NCBI GenBank assembly: GCA_913009655.1 | Contig: CAJVWI010000013.1 | Span: forward strand, 1 to 64,000 | DNA from: an uncultured Cryomorphaceae bacterium | Lineage (GTDB): Bacteria; Bacteroidota; Bacteroidia; Flavobacteriales; Schleiferiaceae | Direction of reading: 5' to 3' | DNA length: 64,000 nucleotides | Made by a program: the position numbers and the translations under genes | The notes under the pieces: model-generated | The model's database searches: none | Seen by the model: only the letters and a program-made list of their open reading frames with translations | What the model was told of the DNA's origin: nothing | Shown: positions 7,042 through 17,634 of the stretch, one piece after another | Layout: every line of letters begins with the position of its first letter | Numbering within the stretch: position 1 is the first letter of the stretch

Positions 7042-7851
7042 TTAGCCTAGTCCTACATCTAAACACATCATCACAATAAATCCAGCAATAAAACCTAATG
7101 CGGCAACATCGGTATATCTATCACGCTGGGTTTCAGGAATCACTTCTTCAATAACGACATAGATCATTGCTCCAGCAGCAAATGCCAGGGCAAAAGGCAA
7201 CATTGGTTGCATATAAAATACTGCTATAGCTCCGATGACTCCTGCTATTGGCTCAACTATGGCACTTAGCTGTCCGTACCAAAAACTTTTAAATCTAGAA
7301 ACACCTTTTCTACGAAGAGGAAAACTAACGGCTATACCTTCCGGAAAGTTTTGAATCCCTATCCCTATTGTCAGAGCTATTGCTGCCCCAAGTGATGCTC
7401 CATCAATGCCTGCAGCAAAGGCGCCAAAAGCTACCCCCACAGCAAGTCCTTCTGGAATGTTATGAATGGTAATAGCTAATACTAATAAAGTTGTTGACTT
7501 CCAGTCTGTTTTTACCCCTTCCGCCTCTTCTTTATTGAAATTAATGTGCAAATGCGGGATTAACTTATCTAGTCCAAAAAGGAACATAGCACCACAGAAA
7601 AATCCAATTGCAGGAGGCAGCCAGGGTATGTATCCCAAGTTTTCGGACAATTCTATAGAAGGGGCAAGTAGACTCCAATAACTTGCCGCAATCATTACAC
7701 CTCCTGTAAATCCGAGCATTCCATCAAGCCATTTCCTTGGCATTTCCTTGAATAAGAATACTAAAGCCGCACCTGACGCGGTAAGAAGCCAGGTAAACGT
7801 CGTAGCCATTAGCGCTAAAAGAACGGGATTTTCTGCCGCGAACTGCTCCAT
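7042..7851 (-). CDS. ZIP-family metal transporter (ZupT-like)
   Basis: 269 residues with about eight membrane helices. The metal-binding helix pair is plain: HNIPEGLAVGVAFG and GIQNFPEGIAVSFPLR, where the GufA/ZupT subfamily carries N-x-x-P-E-G motifs. A His-containing cytoplasmic loop (LIPHLHINF) precedes them. It should import zinc or other divalent metals, although direction and metal cannot be read from sequence. It is transcribed toward rseP and lies back-to-back with lpxH. Confidence 0.9.
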   Translation of the reverse strand: MEQFAAENPVLLALMATTFTWLLTASGAALVFLFKEMPRKWLDGMLGFTGGVMIAASYWSLLAPSIELSENLGYIPWLPPAIGFFCGAMFLFGLDKLIPHLHINFNKEEAEGVKTDWKSTTLLVLAITIHNIPEGLAVGVAFGAFAAGIDGASLGAAIALTIGIGIQNFPEGIAVSFPLRRKGVSRFKSFWYGQLSAIVEPIAGVIGAIAVFYMQPMLPFALAFAAGAMIYVVIEEVIPETQRDRYTDVAALGFIAGFIVMMCLDVGLG

Positions 7852-7952
7852 AGTTGGGACTATATTTATTTTAAACCTACCACAAGTTAGTCATTCCTAA
7901 CTTTTATCACAAGTGGCTTTGACATGAATACCTGTAGCTCAATTATGCCCAT

Positions 7953-7960
7953 TATATTTG
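7953..7960 (+). promoter_or_regulatory. -7 box (TATATTTG) 5 nt before the lpxH ATG
   Basis: TATATTTG ends five bases before ATG 7966. This decides the start of lpxH against the upstream ATG at 7924 and predicts a leaderless transcript. Confidence 0.6.
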
Positions 7961-7965
7961 TTGTT

Positions 7966-8730
7966 ATGGTAAGTTATTTTGAGCTTGATGCGGACAAGCA
8001 AATTTACTTTGCAAGTGATTTACATTTAGGTGCTCCAAATCATGCGGAGTCTTTAAAAAGAGAGCGCTTGTTTTGTAATTGGCTTGATAAAATTAGTAGT
8101 GATGCTCAAGTACTCTATATTGTTGGTGATCTTTTTGATTTTTGGTTTGAGTATAAACATGCTGTTCCAAAAGGGTTTGTTCGGATTCTAGGTAAACTTG
8201 CAGAGATGTCTGATTCTGGTATTAAACTTTATTTTTTCCCGGGGAACCATGATCTTTGGGTGCGGGAATATTTAAGTGAAGAAATAGGATTTGAAGTGTG
8301 CCATGAGCCTGTTATTCATTCTTGGAATAGTCATCGTTTTTATATTGGTCACGGAGATGGCTTAGGTCCTGGAGATAATGGATATAAGATTTTGAAAAAG
8401 GTATTCCTCTTCAAACCATTTCAGTGGGCGTATCGTTTAATTCATCCTGACTTGGGAATAGGCTTGGCATCATGGCTATCTAAGAACTCAAGAGCTCGAA
8501 CTGGAGGAAAAGATATAATTCCATTGCCTAAAGAGGAAGAGCTCCTTTACCAATATGCTTCAATAAAATCAGAAGAATTTGAAATTGACACATGGGTTTT
8601 TGGACATCGACATTTGCCTATGGTCGAAGAGTTGCCCAATGGCAAACAATTTATTAATCTTGGAGATTGGATCACTCACAATACTTGGGCTTCATTTTCA
8701 GAAAAAAAAGGGGTGATTTTGCATAGATAG
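7966..8730 (+). CDS. lpxH: UDP-2,3-diacylglucosamine diphosphatase LpxH
   Basis: 254 residues. Calcineurin-like phosphoesterase motifs occur in order: SDLHLG (DxH), GDLFDFWFEY (GDxxD), GNHD (GNHD/E), HGDG, and a late GHRHLP (GHxH). The enzyme hydrolyses UDP-2,3-diacylglucosamine to lipid X in lipid A synthesis at the inner membrane. Starting at 7966 gives MVSYFELDADKQIYFASD, a normal N-terminus. The longer reading from 7924 adds an unlikely hydrophobic stretch that overlaps the promoter box. It is followed by a terminator shared with sodA. Confidence 0.92.
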   Translation: MVSYFELDADKQIYFASDLHLGAPNHAESLKRERLFCNWLDKISSDAQVLYIVGDLFDFWFEYKHAVPKGFVRILGKLAEMSDSGIKLYFFPGNHDLWVREYLSEEIGFEVCHEPVIHSWNSHRFYIGHGDGLGPGDNGYKILKKVFLFKPFQWAYRLIHPDLGIGLASWLSKNSRARTGGKDIIPLPKEEELLYQYASIKSEEFEIDTWVFGHRHLPMVEELPNGKQFINLGDWITHNTWASFSEKKGVILHR

Positions 8731-8733
8731 AAA

Positions 8734-8760
8734 AAGCCCCCAGCTTATGACTAGGGGCTT
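8734..8760. terminator. Bidirectional terminator between lpxH and sodA
   Basis: AAGCCCC (8734-8740) pairs with GGGGCTT (8754-8760). It is flanked by an A-run on the left and AT-rich sequence on the right, placed between converging genes. Confidence 0.75.
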
Positions 8761-8783
8761 CAAATAATTTAAACTTCAGTTGT

Positions 8784-9386
8784 TTATTTACTTTCAGAAT
8801 ATCGTTTTGAAACCTCTTCCCAGTTGATGACTTCAAAAAAGGCATTAACATAGTCCGGTCGACGATTTTGATATTTCAAATAATAAGCATGCTCCCAAAC
8901 ATCTAATCCTAAAATAGGAACTCCTCCACAACCGATATTTGGCATTAAAGGGTTGTCTTGGTTAGCCGTGCTGCAAACATCTACGCGACCGCCTGGGTGT
9001 ACACATAGCCAAGCCCACCCTGAGCCAAACCTAGTTGCTGCAGCCTTTGAAAATGCGGTTTTAAATTCCTCAAGAGAACCGAATGAATCATTTATTGCAT
9101 TGGCTAATTCTCCTGTTGGAGAACCACCTCCATTAGGGCTTAAAATTGTCCAAAATAGGGAGTGATTAAAATGGCCTCCTCCATTATTACGAACGGCAGG
9201 GGTATCGCTATTTTGTACTATTAGCTCTTCTATTGATTTTTCTGCTAAATCTTTACCATCAATTGCGGCATTGACTTTATTAATGTATGCCTGATGATGT
9301 TTGGAATGGTGAATTTCCATTGTCAAAGCATCTATATGGGGTTCAAGCGCACTGTATGCGAAAGGAAGGTTGGGAAGCGTAAACAT
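8784..9386 (-). CDS. sodA: Superoxide dismutase, Mn/Fe family (Mn-like)
   Basis: 200 residues. Metal ligands are visible: His in [12 protein letters not shown], His in HFNHSLFW, and Asp/His in [17 protein letters not shown] together with the Gln in ANQDNPLM is the MnSOD-type arrangement; Fe-type enzymes carry the Gln near the second His. No signal peptide is visible, so it should act in the cytoplasm. It dismutates superoxide to peroxide and oxygen. A TACCTTTA sequence near 9417-9424 on the minus strand could be its -7 box. Confidence 0.93.
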   Translation of the reverse strand: MFTLPNLPFAYSALEPHIDALTMEIHHSKHHQAYINKVNAAIDGKDLAEKSIEELIVQNSDTPAVRNNGGGHFNHSLFWTILSPNGGGSPTGELANAINDSFGSLEEFKTAFSKAAATRFGSGWAWLCVHPGGRVDVCSTANQDNPLMPNIGCGGVPILGLDVWEHAYYLKYQNRRPDYVNAFFEVINWEEVSKRYSESK

Positions 9387-9446
9387 TTTTGTATTGATTT
9401 TAAAATGATTGTGAGATAAAGGTACAAAACCATCGTGGAGCTTGGT

Positions 9447-9454
9447 TATCTTTA
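9447..9454 (+). promoter_or_regulatory. Variant -7 box (TATCTTTA) 4 nt before addA
   Basis: TATCTTTA differs from TAnnTTTG only in the last base and ends four bases before ATG 9459, the spacing seen at ribE, trpS and metB. Confidence 0.35.
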
Positions 9455-9458
9455 AACT

Positions 9459-12400
9459 ATGGGTGGCTTAAAATTGCGTAAAGCATCGGTTTCTGTTTTT
9501 AGCGCAAGTGCTGGAGCTGGAAAAACATATCGACTTGTTGCGGAATATATTGCTCAGGCCCTTAGTGATGTAAATAATCCCAAAAAATTCCGGTCAATAT
9601 TGGCATTGACATTTACAAATAAAGCCGCCAATGAGATGAAAAGAAGAATCCTTGAAACCCTCAAGGAATTCTCTGAAAAACCAAATCTTGGAACTTCTTC
9701 AGATATAGGTGCAACAATAAAGGATATTCTAGGAATTTCAGAAACTGAACTCGCCTATAGATCTAGAGCTGTACTTCAGGAGATGCTTCATGACTATGGG
9801 TCAATTGCAATTGGTACATTGGACCAGTTTACACATCGGTTAGTTCGAGCATTTGCAATAGAATTAGGCCTTCCCGGAAAATTTGAAGTAGAAATTGAAC
9901 AGGATACCCTTTTAGATTTAGCGGTAAATAGATTACTTCAAGACATTGGTAAACACCCTTCTTTGACAGAGCTTCTAGTGCAATTTGCAAAGTCAAATAT
10001 TGATAATGAGAAAAATTCAGATATATTTCCTGCTTTGCTTGATATGTCTAAGCAGTTGACTAGAGAGGACTCTATTGATGCTATGAAAAGTCTTAATAAA
10101 TGGTCGTTAAAACAGCATAAAGAGGCTCAAGATTCATTGGGAAAACTCGAAAACCATTTTCAGGAAATATCACGTGACATTAGTCTCACGCTTTTAAATA
10201 TTTTTAATCAAATACCAGATGAAATAATTTCTCACTATGACTGGTGGGTCAATTTGATGAGCCGATTAACCCTCAATGATCCTAATGGTTGGATTCTGAG
10301 TAAGAGCTTAACGGATATCACAAATGATCCTGGGAAAATCATAAAAAAGAAATTTGTAAAGGAGATAATAGTTTATGCTGAGGCTTTGGAAGAGATTAAG
10401 ATTCAATTACTCAGAATCCAAGATATTAGCGCTAAGGCAATTCTGCTGAATGAAATTAGAAGGAATGATAGAACCACATCGGTATTGGCAGAACTATCAA
10501 AAAAATTGGAATCTATTTTTGAAGAATTTAATATCCAGCCCTTATGGAAGTTCAATCAACTAATTAATGATGAATTAAATTCTCAACCAGCAGCATATAT
10601 TTTTGAAAGGATAGGGGATCGGTACCGTCATTTTTTTATTGATGAAGCTCAGGACACATCACAATTGCAATGGGAAAATTTGTGGCCTTTATTAGAGAAT
10701 GCAACTTCAGATCGCACAAATAATGGCAGTGCCATGATTGTAGGTGACGCAAAGCAATCGATTTACAGGTGGAGGGGATCAAATGCAGAAGAGTTTCTTA
10801 ATCTGATTTCCAAATCAGAATTGAAAAGTGCCCCGAGCAATAATTTGCCCTCTCTGAATGGCCGAACCGAACACATCAAGCTTTCAGACAATTGGAGGAG
10901 TAGAAGAAATATTGTGGAGTTTAATAATAATTTATTTATTGGAATAGCAAAGGCTAAAGAATTTCCAAGTGAAATTCATAGCAAAGCATATTTAGACTCA
11001 TACCAAGAACCAAAAGGATCTGATGGAGGGCGAATTCACGCTAGAATATCGCCTGTAAGTTATGGGCCAGATAAATTAGTGAAACAACTCGAAATACTAG
11101 TTCAAGACATAAATATAGCCTTGCAAGAGAATTGGGCTCTTAGTGATATGGTAATATTAGTAAGGACTAAAAAAGAGGGAAGAGAGGTTGCGAGTAAGAT
11201 GGCACAAGAATCAATAAATATAATTTCTCCAGAGTTACTTTCTCTTTCGGGCTCTAAATATGTTTTATCCATAATAGCCCTAATGAAATGGATGGCTTTA
11301 CCAAATGAGAGGTCGCGACAATGGGAATTATTACTCTCGATTTATGAGGCGGGAATTTGGAAAATTAACATGGAATTATTGCATCGCTTCGGGGAGGACA
11401 TTTCAGATGGAAAGAGACATGATTTTAATATTTTGTTAAAAGATATATTACCAGAATTTGATATCAGTATTGGAAGACAACTTAGTCTTTATGAGTTAGG
11501 AGAGTATCTCGTTCGCGCTCTAAAAATAGACGTAACACCCGACCCCTTTGTTCTTTCATTTCTTGATAAACTACATGATTTTTCAAGAAAAAAAGGAAAT
11601 TATATCGATGCTTTTCTATTGGAGTATTCTAGAAAAAAAGATAAATGGAGTCTATCTTCTCCCGATGGGGTTGATGCGATTAATGTGATGACCATTCATA
11701 AGTCAAAGGGATTGGAATTCCCTCTTGTGTTTGTCCCATTTACATCGTTTTCAGTAAAAAATGACGAAAAGACTTGGTTTAAATTAGATTATGATTCGAC
11801 TTTTGGTTTAGATCAGGATTCGCCTCCTGCGACATTGCTTTCTTTAAAATCTTTCAACAAGGTCCCTTTATTAAAATCAGCTATGGAAAATGTTCATCCT
11901 GAATATGTAAAGCGCTCTGTAAGTTCAATAGAAGAAAGAATATTTGATGATATGAACTTATTATATGTAGCCTTTACCAGAGCTATAGATGGGTTAACGA
12001 TATATTTAACACCATCGACATATGGCGATATCATTATTTCGCAGTTAAAAGCGAAATATAATTTTGATGATGAACTTATTATTGGAGCATGGCCATCTAA
12101 GCCGCAGAGAATAACCACTAATAATTCATTTAAATTAGAAATGAATTTCAGCAAAGACTGGACAGACAGAGTGAGGCTAGCAAAAAAGAATGATTATGGC
12201 CCTGAACAGAGAATTGGAAACTCCGTACATCGAGTTTTAGAAAGAATTAGAAATCCGAAAGACCTATCCAAGGCTATGAATATTACTCAGAATGAATTTC
12301 TTTGGAACAAAGAAGAATATGATTTTATTTTAAATCGGGTCAATGCGGTTTTGACAGACTCAAGACTTAAGAAATTATTTGAAGCTGATCAGGTATATTC

Positions 12401-12626
12401 TGAAAGGTCACTAATTGTTCCCGGGAAGGGCATCTATCGTCCTGATAGGCTTGTAAAGTGTCTGGATGGCTCTTGGGTTGTGGTTGATTATAAAACCGGT
12501 GAATACAATGAAAAATACGGAATTAAAATAAAAGACTACGCAAAGGAATTAGAACATACTTTAGGGTCATTGCCTAAAACGATGCTGCTTTATCTTCGCG
12601 ATAAAATTGAAATATATGAGAACTAA
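9459..12626 (+). CDS. AddA-like UvrD-family helicase/nuclease (exodeoxyribonuclease V beta-type)
   Basis: 1055 residues. Helicase motifs in order are [17 protein letters not shown] (Walker A), [17 protein letters not shown] (Ia), [14 protein letters not shown] (Walker B), [13 protein letters not shown] (III), [16 protein letters not shown] (V) and LLYVAFTRA (VI). The C-terminal PD-(D/E)XK nuclease has [12 protein letters not shown]. It pairs with an AddB-like protein encoded at 35620-38364 to resect DNA double-strand ends for RecA. In many genomes the two are adjacent; here they lie 23 kb apart on opposite strands. It overlaps kbl by 11 bases. Confidence 0.9.
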   Translation: MGGLKLRKASVSVFSASAGAGKTYRLVAEYIAQALSDVNNPKKFRSILALTFTNKAANEMKRRILETLKEFSEKPNLGTSSDIGATIKDILGISETELAYRSRAVLQEMLHDYGSIAIGTLDQFTHRLVRAFAIELGLPGKFEVEIEQDTLLDLAVNRLLQDIGKHPSLTELLVQFAKSNIDNEKNSDIFPALLDMSKQLTREDSIDAMKSLNKWSLKQHKEAQDSLGKLENHFQEISRDISLTLLNIFNQIPDEIISHYDWWVNLMSRLTLNDPNGWILSKSLTDITNDPGKIIKKKFVKEIIVYAEALEEIKIQLLRIQDISAKAILLNEIRRNDRTTSVLAELSKKLESIFEEFNIQPLWKFNQLINDELNSQPAAYIFERIGDRYRHFFIDEAQDTSQLQWENLWPLLENATSDRTNNGSAMIVGDAKQSIYRWRGSNAEEFLNLISKSELKSAPSNNLPSLNGRTEHIKLSDNWRSRRNIVEFNNNLFIGIAKAKEFPSEIHSKAYLDSYQEPKGSDGGRIHARISPVSYGPDKLVKQLEILVQDINIALQENWALSDMVILVRTKKEGREVASKMAQESINIISPELLSLSGSKYVLSIIALMKWMALPNERSRQWELLLSIYEAGIWKINMELLHRFGEDISDGKRHDFNILLKDILPEFDISIGRQLSLYELGEYLVRALKIDVTPDPFVLSFLDKLHDFSRKKGNYIDAFLLEYSRKKDKWSLSSPDGVDAINVMTIHKSKGLEFPLVFVPFTSFSVKNDEKTWFKLDYDSTFGLDQDSPPATLLSLKSFNKVPLLKSAMENVHPEYVKRSVSSIEERIFDDMNLLYVAFTRAIDGLTIYLTPSTYGDIIISQLKAKYNFDDELIIGAWPSKPQRITTNNSFKLEMNFSKDWTDRVRLAKKNDYGPEQRIGNSVHRVLERIRNPKDLSKAMNITQNEFLWNKEEYDFILNRVNAVLTDSRLKKLFEADQVYSERSLIVPGKGIYRPDRLVKCLDGSWVVVDYKTGEYNEKYGIKIKDYAKELEHTLGSLPKTMLLYLRDKIEIYEN

Positions 12627-13815
12627 AGAAGAATTTTATTCAGAATTAAGAGACGAATTGTCGAGTATAAAAGATCAGGGGCTTTTTAAAAAGGAACGTA
12701 TTATTTCATCTCCTCAGGGTGCTTTAATTACTCTTGATGATGGTTCTGAAGTGATGAACTTCTGTTCAAATAATTATTTAGGACTTAGCAGTCACCCAAG
12801 TGTTTTAGAAGCAGCGAGTAATACATTAAAGACACATGGGTTTGGAATGAGCTCAGTTCGATTTATATGTGGGACACAAGATATTCATAGGACCTTGGAA
12901 CTTAAGCTTGCAGAGTTTTTGCACACTGAAGACACAATATTATATGCGGCAGCATTTGATGCAAATGCTGGAGTTTTTGAGCCATTACTTGGGGTAAATG
13001 ACGCTATTATAAGTGATAGCCTTAATCATGCATCAATTATTGATGGTGTAAGGCTTTGCAAGTCTATGCGGCTTCGTTACAAAAATAACGATATGAGAGA
13101 TTTGGAAGACCAATTAATATCTGCCGATAATAATAAGGCAAAAACAAAACTGATTGTCACCGATGGGGTTTTTTCAATGGATGGTTATGTAGCTCAATTA
13201 GACAAAATCTGTGATTTAGCTGATAAGTACAATGCATTGGTTTTAGTTGATGAGTGCCACGCAACTGGACTTATTGGCAAAACGGGTCGTGGCTCTATTG
13301 AGCTTAGAAATGTTTTAGGTAGAGTGGACATTATTACTGGAACTTTAGGTAAGGCATTAGGTGGTGCAATGGGGGGGTTTACAACAGGAAGAAGTGAAAT
13401 AATAAGTATGCTTCGTCAACGATCCCGACCTTATTTATTTAGTAATTCATTGGCACCATCTATTGTTGGAGCGTCTATTGCAGTTCTGGATTTAATCAGT
13501 AACTCAACAGCATTAAGAGATAAGCTTCAAAAAAATGTGACTCATTTTAAGAATGGCATTAAATCTGCTGGCTTTGATATAAAAGATGGGGAATCAGCAA
13601 TTGTTCCGGTAATGTTACATGACGCTGAATTGTCGCAAAAGTTTGCAGACGCTCTTTTAAAGAAAGGAATTTATGTTATCGGATTCTTTTTCCCGGTTGT
13701 CCCAAAAGGACAGGCAAGAATCAGAGTACAATTGAGTGCAGCACACGAGCCGGAAGATATTGATAAATGTATAGACTCATTTACAGAGGTAGGAAAAGAT
13801 TTAAAAGTGATTTAA
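12616..13815 (+). CDS. kbl: Glycine C-acetyltransferase (2-amino-3-ketobutyrate CoA ligase)
   Basis: 399 residues from ATG 12616, eleven bases inside addA; a TTG at 12607 is the only longer option. This is an alpha-oxoamine synthase: NFCSNNYLGLS near the N-terminus, the nucleotide-binding segment DECHATGLIGKTGRG, and the PLP lysine in GTLGKALGGAMGG. The closest pattern is Kbl, which cleaves 2-amino-3-ketobutyrate to glycine and acetyl-CoA in threonine degradation, rather than BioF or serine palmitoyltransferase. No tdh gene is in the window. It meets the GH13 gene tail to tail with no gap. Confidence 0.88.
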   Translation: MRTKEEFYSELRDELSSIKDQGLFKKERIISSPQGALITLDDGSEVMNFCSNNYLGLSSHPSVLEAASNTLKTHGFGMSSVRFICGTQDIHRTLELKLAEFLHTEDTILYAAAFDANAGVFEPLLGVNDAIISDSLNHASIIDGVRLCKSMRLRYKNNDMRDLEDQLISADNNKAKTKLIVTDGVFSMDGYVAQLDKICDLADKYNALVLVDECHATGLIGKTGRGSIELRNVLGRVDIITGTLGKALGGAMGGFTTGRSEIISMLRQRSRPYLFSNSLAPSIVGASIAVLDLISNSTALRDKLQKNVTHFKNGIKSAGFDIKDGESAIVPVMLHDAELSQKFADALLKKGIYVIGFFFPVVPKGQARIRVQLSAAHEPEDIDKCIDSFTEVGKDLKVI

Positions 13816-15186
13816 TTAGTCTTTGGTAAGTACTAAAAAACTATTAGGGGCCAAAAAGATCTCACCATTTTTTTTTATGGTTACGTCTTCGTCATTGAAC
13901 CAATTTGTATACGTCCCTTTTGGCACATCTTTATATGTTACTTGAACATCCTTATTATCAAAGTTCAAGAAAACAATAACGCTATTTCTTCCTTTTTTGC
14001 GGCTAAAAGAGTACACGGATTTATTATTTGTTTGGATCCGTTTTTGATCTCCACCCCATCCACCGTTTGCAAGGCTGCTTTGACTTTTTTTCAAAGCCAG
14101 AGCTTTGGAATAAAACTCAGCTTGTGACGGGGTTTTCCAATCAATAGTATCTCTTGAAAAAAATCGTAAGCTTTTATTTAAACCAACTTCCTGCCCCGAG
14201 TAGATTAGGGGCATCCCTTGAGACATTGTGGAACATAATATAAATGCGGGATGCGCATTTTTTCCAATCCGGCTTTCCACTGTTCCGTTCCAAGAGTTCT
14301 CGTCGTGATTATCGATAAAGTACATTCTGTAACCATCTGAAGGGAACATCCTTTTTTGTTTTTGGAGATAATCATCTATTATTTGGACATCTTGTCCTTC
14401 TCCTGCGACTTTATTTATTATATGATGGAACTCCCAACCGTAAGTCATGTCAAAATTAGAATTATGTAAAGGAATGTGCTCAGACTCAGCAAGCATAAAG
14501 ATGTCTTTATTTTCACTTCTTAGAAAAGTATTGGTCTCTTTCCAAAATTCATCAGTCTGCCCCCCTGCCATATCACATCGGAAACCGTCTATTTGAAAAT
14601 TAGTTATCCACCACAGCATTTCCTTTTTCATATCTTTCTGCATGGCAATATTTTCATAGTCTAATTCTGCAACATCTGTCCAGTCTGTGGGGTTATTCTG
14701 GTCGTCGCGGCCATTTGAAATAACCCCAGTGGATTTATCTTTATAATAGTAGTCAGGGTGATCACTTATCCATTCATGATCCCATGCGGTATGATTTGGT
14801 ACCCAATCTAGAATGAGCTTTAGTCCTAATTCGTGGGCATTTGAAACAAGTTCTAAGAAATCTTGCTCTGATCCAAATTCAGTATTTATAGCCGTATAAT
14901 CACTTATCGAATAGTATGAGCCCAATAGACCTTTACGTTTAACCTTACCTATCGGCTGAATGGGCATAAGCCAAAGAATATTCACTCCCATTTTTTTCAA
15001 CCTTGGAAGATGTTTTTGAAAAGCTGAAAATGTACCTTCAGGGGTATATTGTCGAATATTGACTTCATAGATATTTGCGTTTTTGGACCATTCCGGATGA
15101 AAAGGGTGACCTGAATCAGGGTATTCAGAATTTTCACTGCAAGCCATGAAGCTGAGAAGAAGAAGTGCTAAAAATGTCTTTTTCAT
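13816..15186 (-). CDS. Alpha-amylase family (GH13) lipoprotein
   Basis: 456 residues. A lipoprotein signal MKKTFLALLLLSFMAC has its lipid-modified Cys at 16. GH13 regions follow in order: DWVPNHT (I), DGFRCDMA with the nucleophile Asp (II), MLAESE with the acid/base Glu (III) and DNHDEN (IV). It should cut alpha-1,4-glucans or maltodextrins outside the cytoplasm, anchored in the outer membrane or facing the periplasm. It is last in the minus-strand maltodextrin operon, 18 bases after a second GH13 lipoprotein. Exact specificity (amylase, neopullulanase or glucanotransferase) is not readable. Confidence 0.92.
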   Translation of the reverse strand: MKKTFLALLLLSFMACSENSEYPDSGHPFHPEWSKNANIYEVNIRQYTPEGTFSAFQKHLPRLKKMGVNILWLMPIQPIGKVKRKGLLGSYYSISDYTAINTEFGSEQDFLELVSNAHELGLKLILDWVPNHTAWDHEWISDHPDYYYKDKSTGVISNGRDDQNNPTDWTDVAELDYENIAMQKDMKKEMLWWITNFQIDGFRCDMAGGQTDEFWKETNTFLRSENKDIFMLAESEHIPLHNSNFDMTYGWEFHHIINKVAGEGQDVQIIDDYLQKQKRMFPSDGYRMYFIDNHDENSWNGTVESRIGKNAHPAFILCSTMSQGMPLIYSGQEVGLNKSLRFFSRDTIDWKTPSQAEFYSKALALKKSQSSLANGGWGGDQKRIQTNNKSVYSFSRKKGRNSVIVFLNFDNKDVQVTYKDVPKGTYTNWFNDEDVTIKKNGEIFLAPNSFLVLTKD

Positions 15187-15204
15187 TTTATTATTAATCT
15201 ATGT

Positions 15205-17583
15205 TTATGATTCGAGATAAACAAACCCATATGGGGGAATTGTAATTTGATGAATCCCTAATTCTCCTTTTCCGGCAATGATTTTACCTGGAGAAGTTGT
15301 TTTTTTTGTGAATGAATCTGATCCGTTATTTAATATTATTTCAACTTTAGTATCTAAATAACTCCGGATAATATATAATACATCTTTTCTTGGAACTTTG
15401 ATTTCCGTAAATCCAAAATTCAAGGCCATGCTTTGTCTCCGTGCTTTTACAATATTGTGAACGGTATTTCTTAATGTATTTTCTCTTGAACTATATTTAT
15501 TGAATTTCATCATCCTGCGATTATCAGGGTCATTTGCTCCAGGCATTCCATATTCATCACCATAATAGACTACTGGCACTCCTGGGATTGAGTGATTGAA
15601 TGCATGCAATAAAGCAAGTTTATCATAAGAAATTGGGCTCCCAGCTCCTATTTTACGAGTATACCCAGCTAATTTTGAGTCTTCTGTAGGGCCTATTTCT
15701 TTACCTGCGATAGAGATAAATCGCGGTTTATCCTGATTCCCGGAAATATTCCCCATTAAATGGTGAAATCCATATGTTTTAAGACTGGTTTCTAAAACGT
15801 TCATTAGCTGTGTCGCATCTCCGCTTAGATCTCCAAAAAAATTTACCGCCGCATCATATAGGTTAAAGTCAAATTGGGCATCGAGTAATCCAGGACCGAT
15901 ATAGCTTGATATTAGATTGGGAGCACCATAGGTCTCACCAATTTGGAATATTCGTTTGCTTCCACTAGTACTTACTTCTTTTTTTAATTTTTTTGTTAAA
16001 GTCCTCCAAAAAAGAAGATCCACATGCTTTGTTGCATCATGGCGGAAACCGTCAAAACCATAATCTCGGATCCATACTAATGCTGAATCAGTCATTGGGT
16101 TAACAACTTCAGGTCGACGTAAGTCTAAGGTGGGTAAATGATTGTCGAACCATGTTGTTAATCTATGAGAGTCCCACTTTTCAGTATTTATACTTCCATC
16201 TTCAAGATAGAGAGGCGTGGCCCATTCCGGATATTTTTTATAAACAGGGTGATCTAAATGAACATGATTAGCAACGTAATCTACCAAAACATTTAAGTCT
16301 TTTGAGTGTGCTGAATTCAACAATTTCTTTATGGACTCTTTTGATGCCAAACGATTATCAGGCGATACTGAACTTACGGGCCAATACCCGTGATAACCTG
16401 AAAATTTAGTTTTAACCCCTCCCTTATCCCATAAACCCCATGCTCCTTCAGGATTTCTACCAATAGGTGAAATCCAAACTGTATTAAAGCCGAAATTTTC
16501 GAAATAGCCACTATCTACAACGTTTAGCAAACCTTCTAAATCACCCCCCATATAATCTGCTAACGCAATAACGTCGCTTTGATTTAAAGGCCTGTCATTC
16601 ATATAATTGCCATTAGAGAAACGGTCGACCATTAAAAAATATAGTGTTGACGCTTCCCAATCTTGACGATTTAATTTTGTAGTTGATCTAATAACATTTT
16701 GTTTATCAAAAGGAATTAAAACATTATTACTGATTTGAGTTCCATTCTCTGAATATAAATGAAGATGGTTTCGGACTTTCCATTTATTTCTCCTAGGAAG
16801 TTCTATCCATAGTTCTCCATTTTTATTTCTTCGTATTGACTTTTTTGGAATTAAACTTGTGTTCCATAATGCATAAACAATCTGATTTTCTGGCAAGCTA
16901 TCAAGCTTGATATGATGTTTCTTGACACCATTGATCTTAGGGTCAATAATATTCAGCGCCTTTAGAGGTTGACATGGTTTAGTTGTCTCTTTGATTATTA
17001 ATTGATGATTATAGCCCCCCATGCCATTGTTTATTATAGCGTACGAACTTTTTTGGGCAACCTCTTCATGTCCATTGACATAAAATTTAAATTCAAATTG
17101 ACCGGGAGATAGGTTTAAATTTAATACATGTCGCCCCCCCTTGGAAGAGGAAACTCTTGGGGTATAGTTCATAGGCATTGATGTTCTATTCCAATTATTA
17201 AAACTCCCAAAAACATAAACAGAATCACTTTGCTCTTTGCCATCGTATTCAATTTGGATTTCTTGCAAATGATCTTGTCTTATTATCAAGGAGAAGTCGC
17301 CGTTATCTGTATGAAATGTAACATGACCAAGGGGTCGTTTCATTCTCCCTTTAATAAGATATATTGAAGAATCTTCTTGAAAAGTTGCGATCAAGCCATT
17401 TGGCCAGGTGATATTTTTCACTTCCGCACTTATATAGTCTTGAGTGTATAGTTTGGTAACTTCTCCCTCAAGCTTTAATGGCCGATATCCAAGCTCATTG
17501 TTATAAGAAAGTTTAGTTGTTTGGATATTGCAACTGCAAAGAGCAAGACAAGCTAGGAATAAAGGAAGAGCGAAAATTCGCAT
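15205..17583 (-). CDS. GH13 alpha-glucan hydrolase with N-terminal carbohydrate-binding-like domains, lipoprotein
   Basis: 792 residues. A lipoprotein signal ends in LALCSC with Cys18. Residues about 80-190 form an immunoglobulin-like/CBM48-type module (VFGSFNNWNRTSMPMN, QFEFKFYVNG). The catalytic GH13 barrel from about 310 has DYVANHVHLD (I), DGFRHDATKHV with the nucleophile (II), FQIGETYG (III) and FNHSIPGVPVVYYGDEYG (IV and beyond). This is the cyclomaltodextrinase/neopullulanase-like layout of Bacteroidota maltodextrin loci. It sits between a GH65 phosphorylase gene and another GH13 lipoprotein gene. Confidence 0.92.
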   Translation of the reverse strand: MRIFALPLFLACLALCSCNIQTTKLSYNNELGYRPLKLEGEVTKLYTQDYISAEVKNITWPNGLIATFQEDSSIYLIKGRMKRPLGHVTFHTDNGDFSLIIRQDHLQEIQIEYDGKEQSDSVYVFGSFNNWNRTSMPMNYTPRVSSSKGGRHVLNLNLSPGQFEFKFYVNGHEEVAQKSSYAIINNGMGGYNHQLIIKETTKPCQPLKALNIIDPKINGVKKHHIKLDSLPENQIVYALWNTSLIPKKSIRRNKNGELWIELPRRNKWKVRNHLHLYSENGTQISNNVLIPFDKQNVIRSTTKLNRQDWEASTLYFLMVDRFSNGNYMNDRPLNQSDVIALADYMGGDLEGLLNVVDSGYFENFGFNTVWISPIGRNPEGAWGLWDKGGVKTKFSGYHGYWPVSSVSPDNRLASKESIKKLLNSAHSKDLNVLVDYVANHVHLDHPVYKKYPEWATPLYLEDGSINTEKWDSHRLTTWFDNHLPTLDLRRPEVVNPMTDSALVWIRDYGFDGFRHDATKHVDLLFWRTLTKKLKKEVSTSGSKRIFQIGETYGAPNLISSYIGPGLLDAQFDFNLYDAAVNFFGDLSGDATQLMNVLETSLKTYGFHHLMGNISGNQDKPRFISIAGKEIGPTEDSKLAGYTRKIGAGSPISYDKLALLHAFNHSIPGVPVVYYGDEYGMPGANDPDNRRMMKFNKYSSRENTLRNTVHNIVKARRQSMALNFGFTEIKVPRKDVLYIIRSYLDTKVEIILNNGSDSFTKKTTSPGKIIAGKGELGIHQITIPPYGFVYLES

Positions 17584-17634
17584 GTTAAAAATATCGTGTG
17601 GAAATAAAATCTAAATGTAGAAAAAAGCACTAAC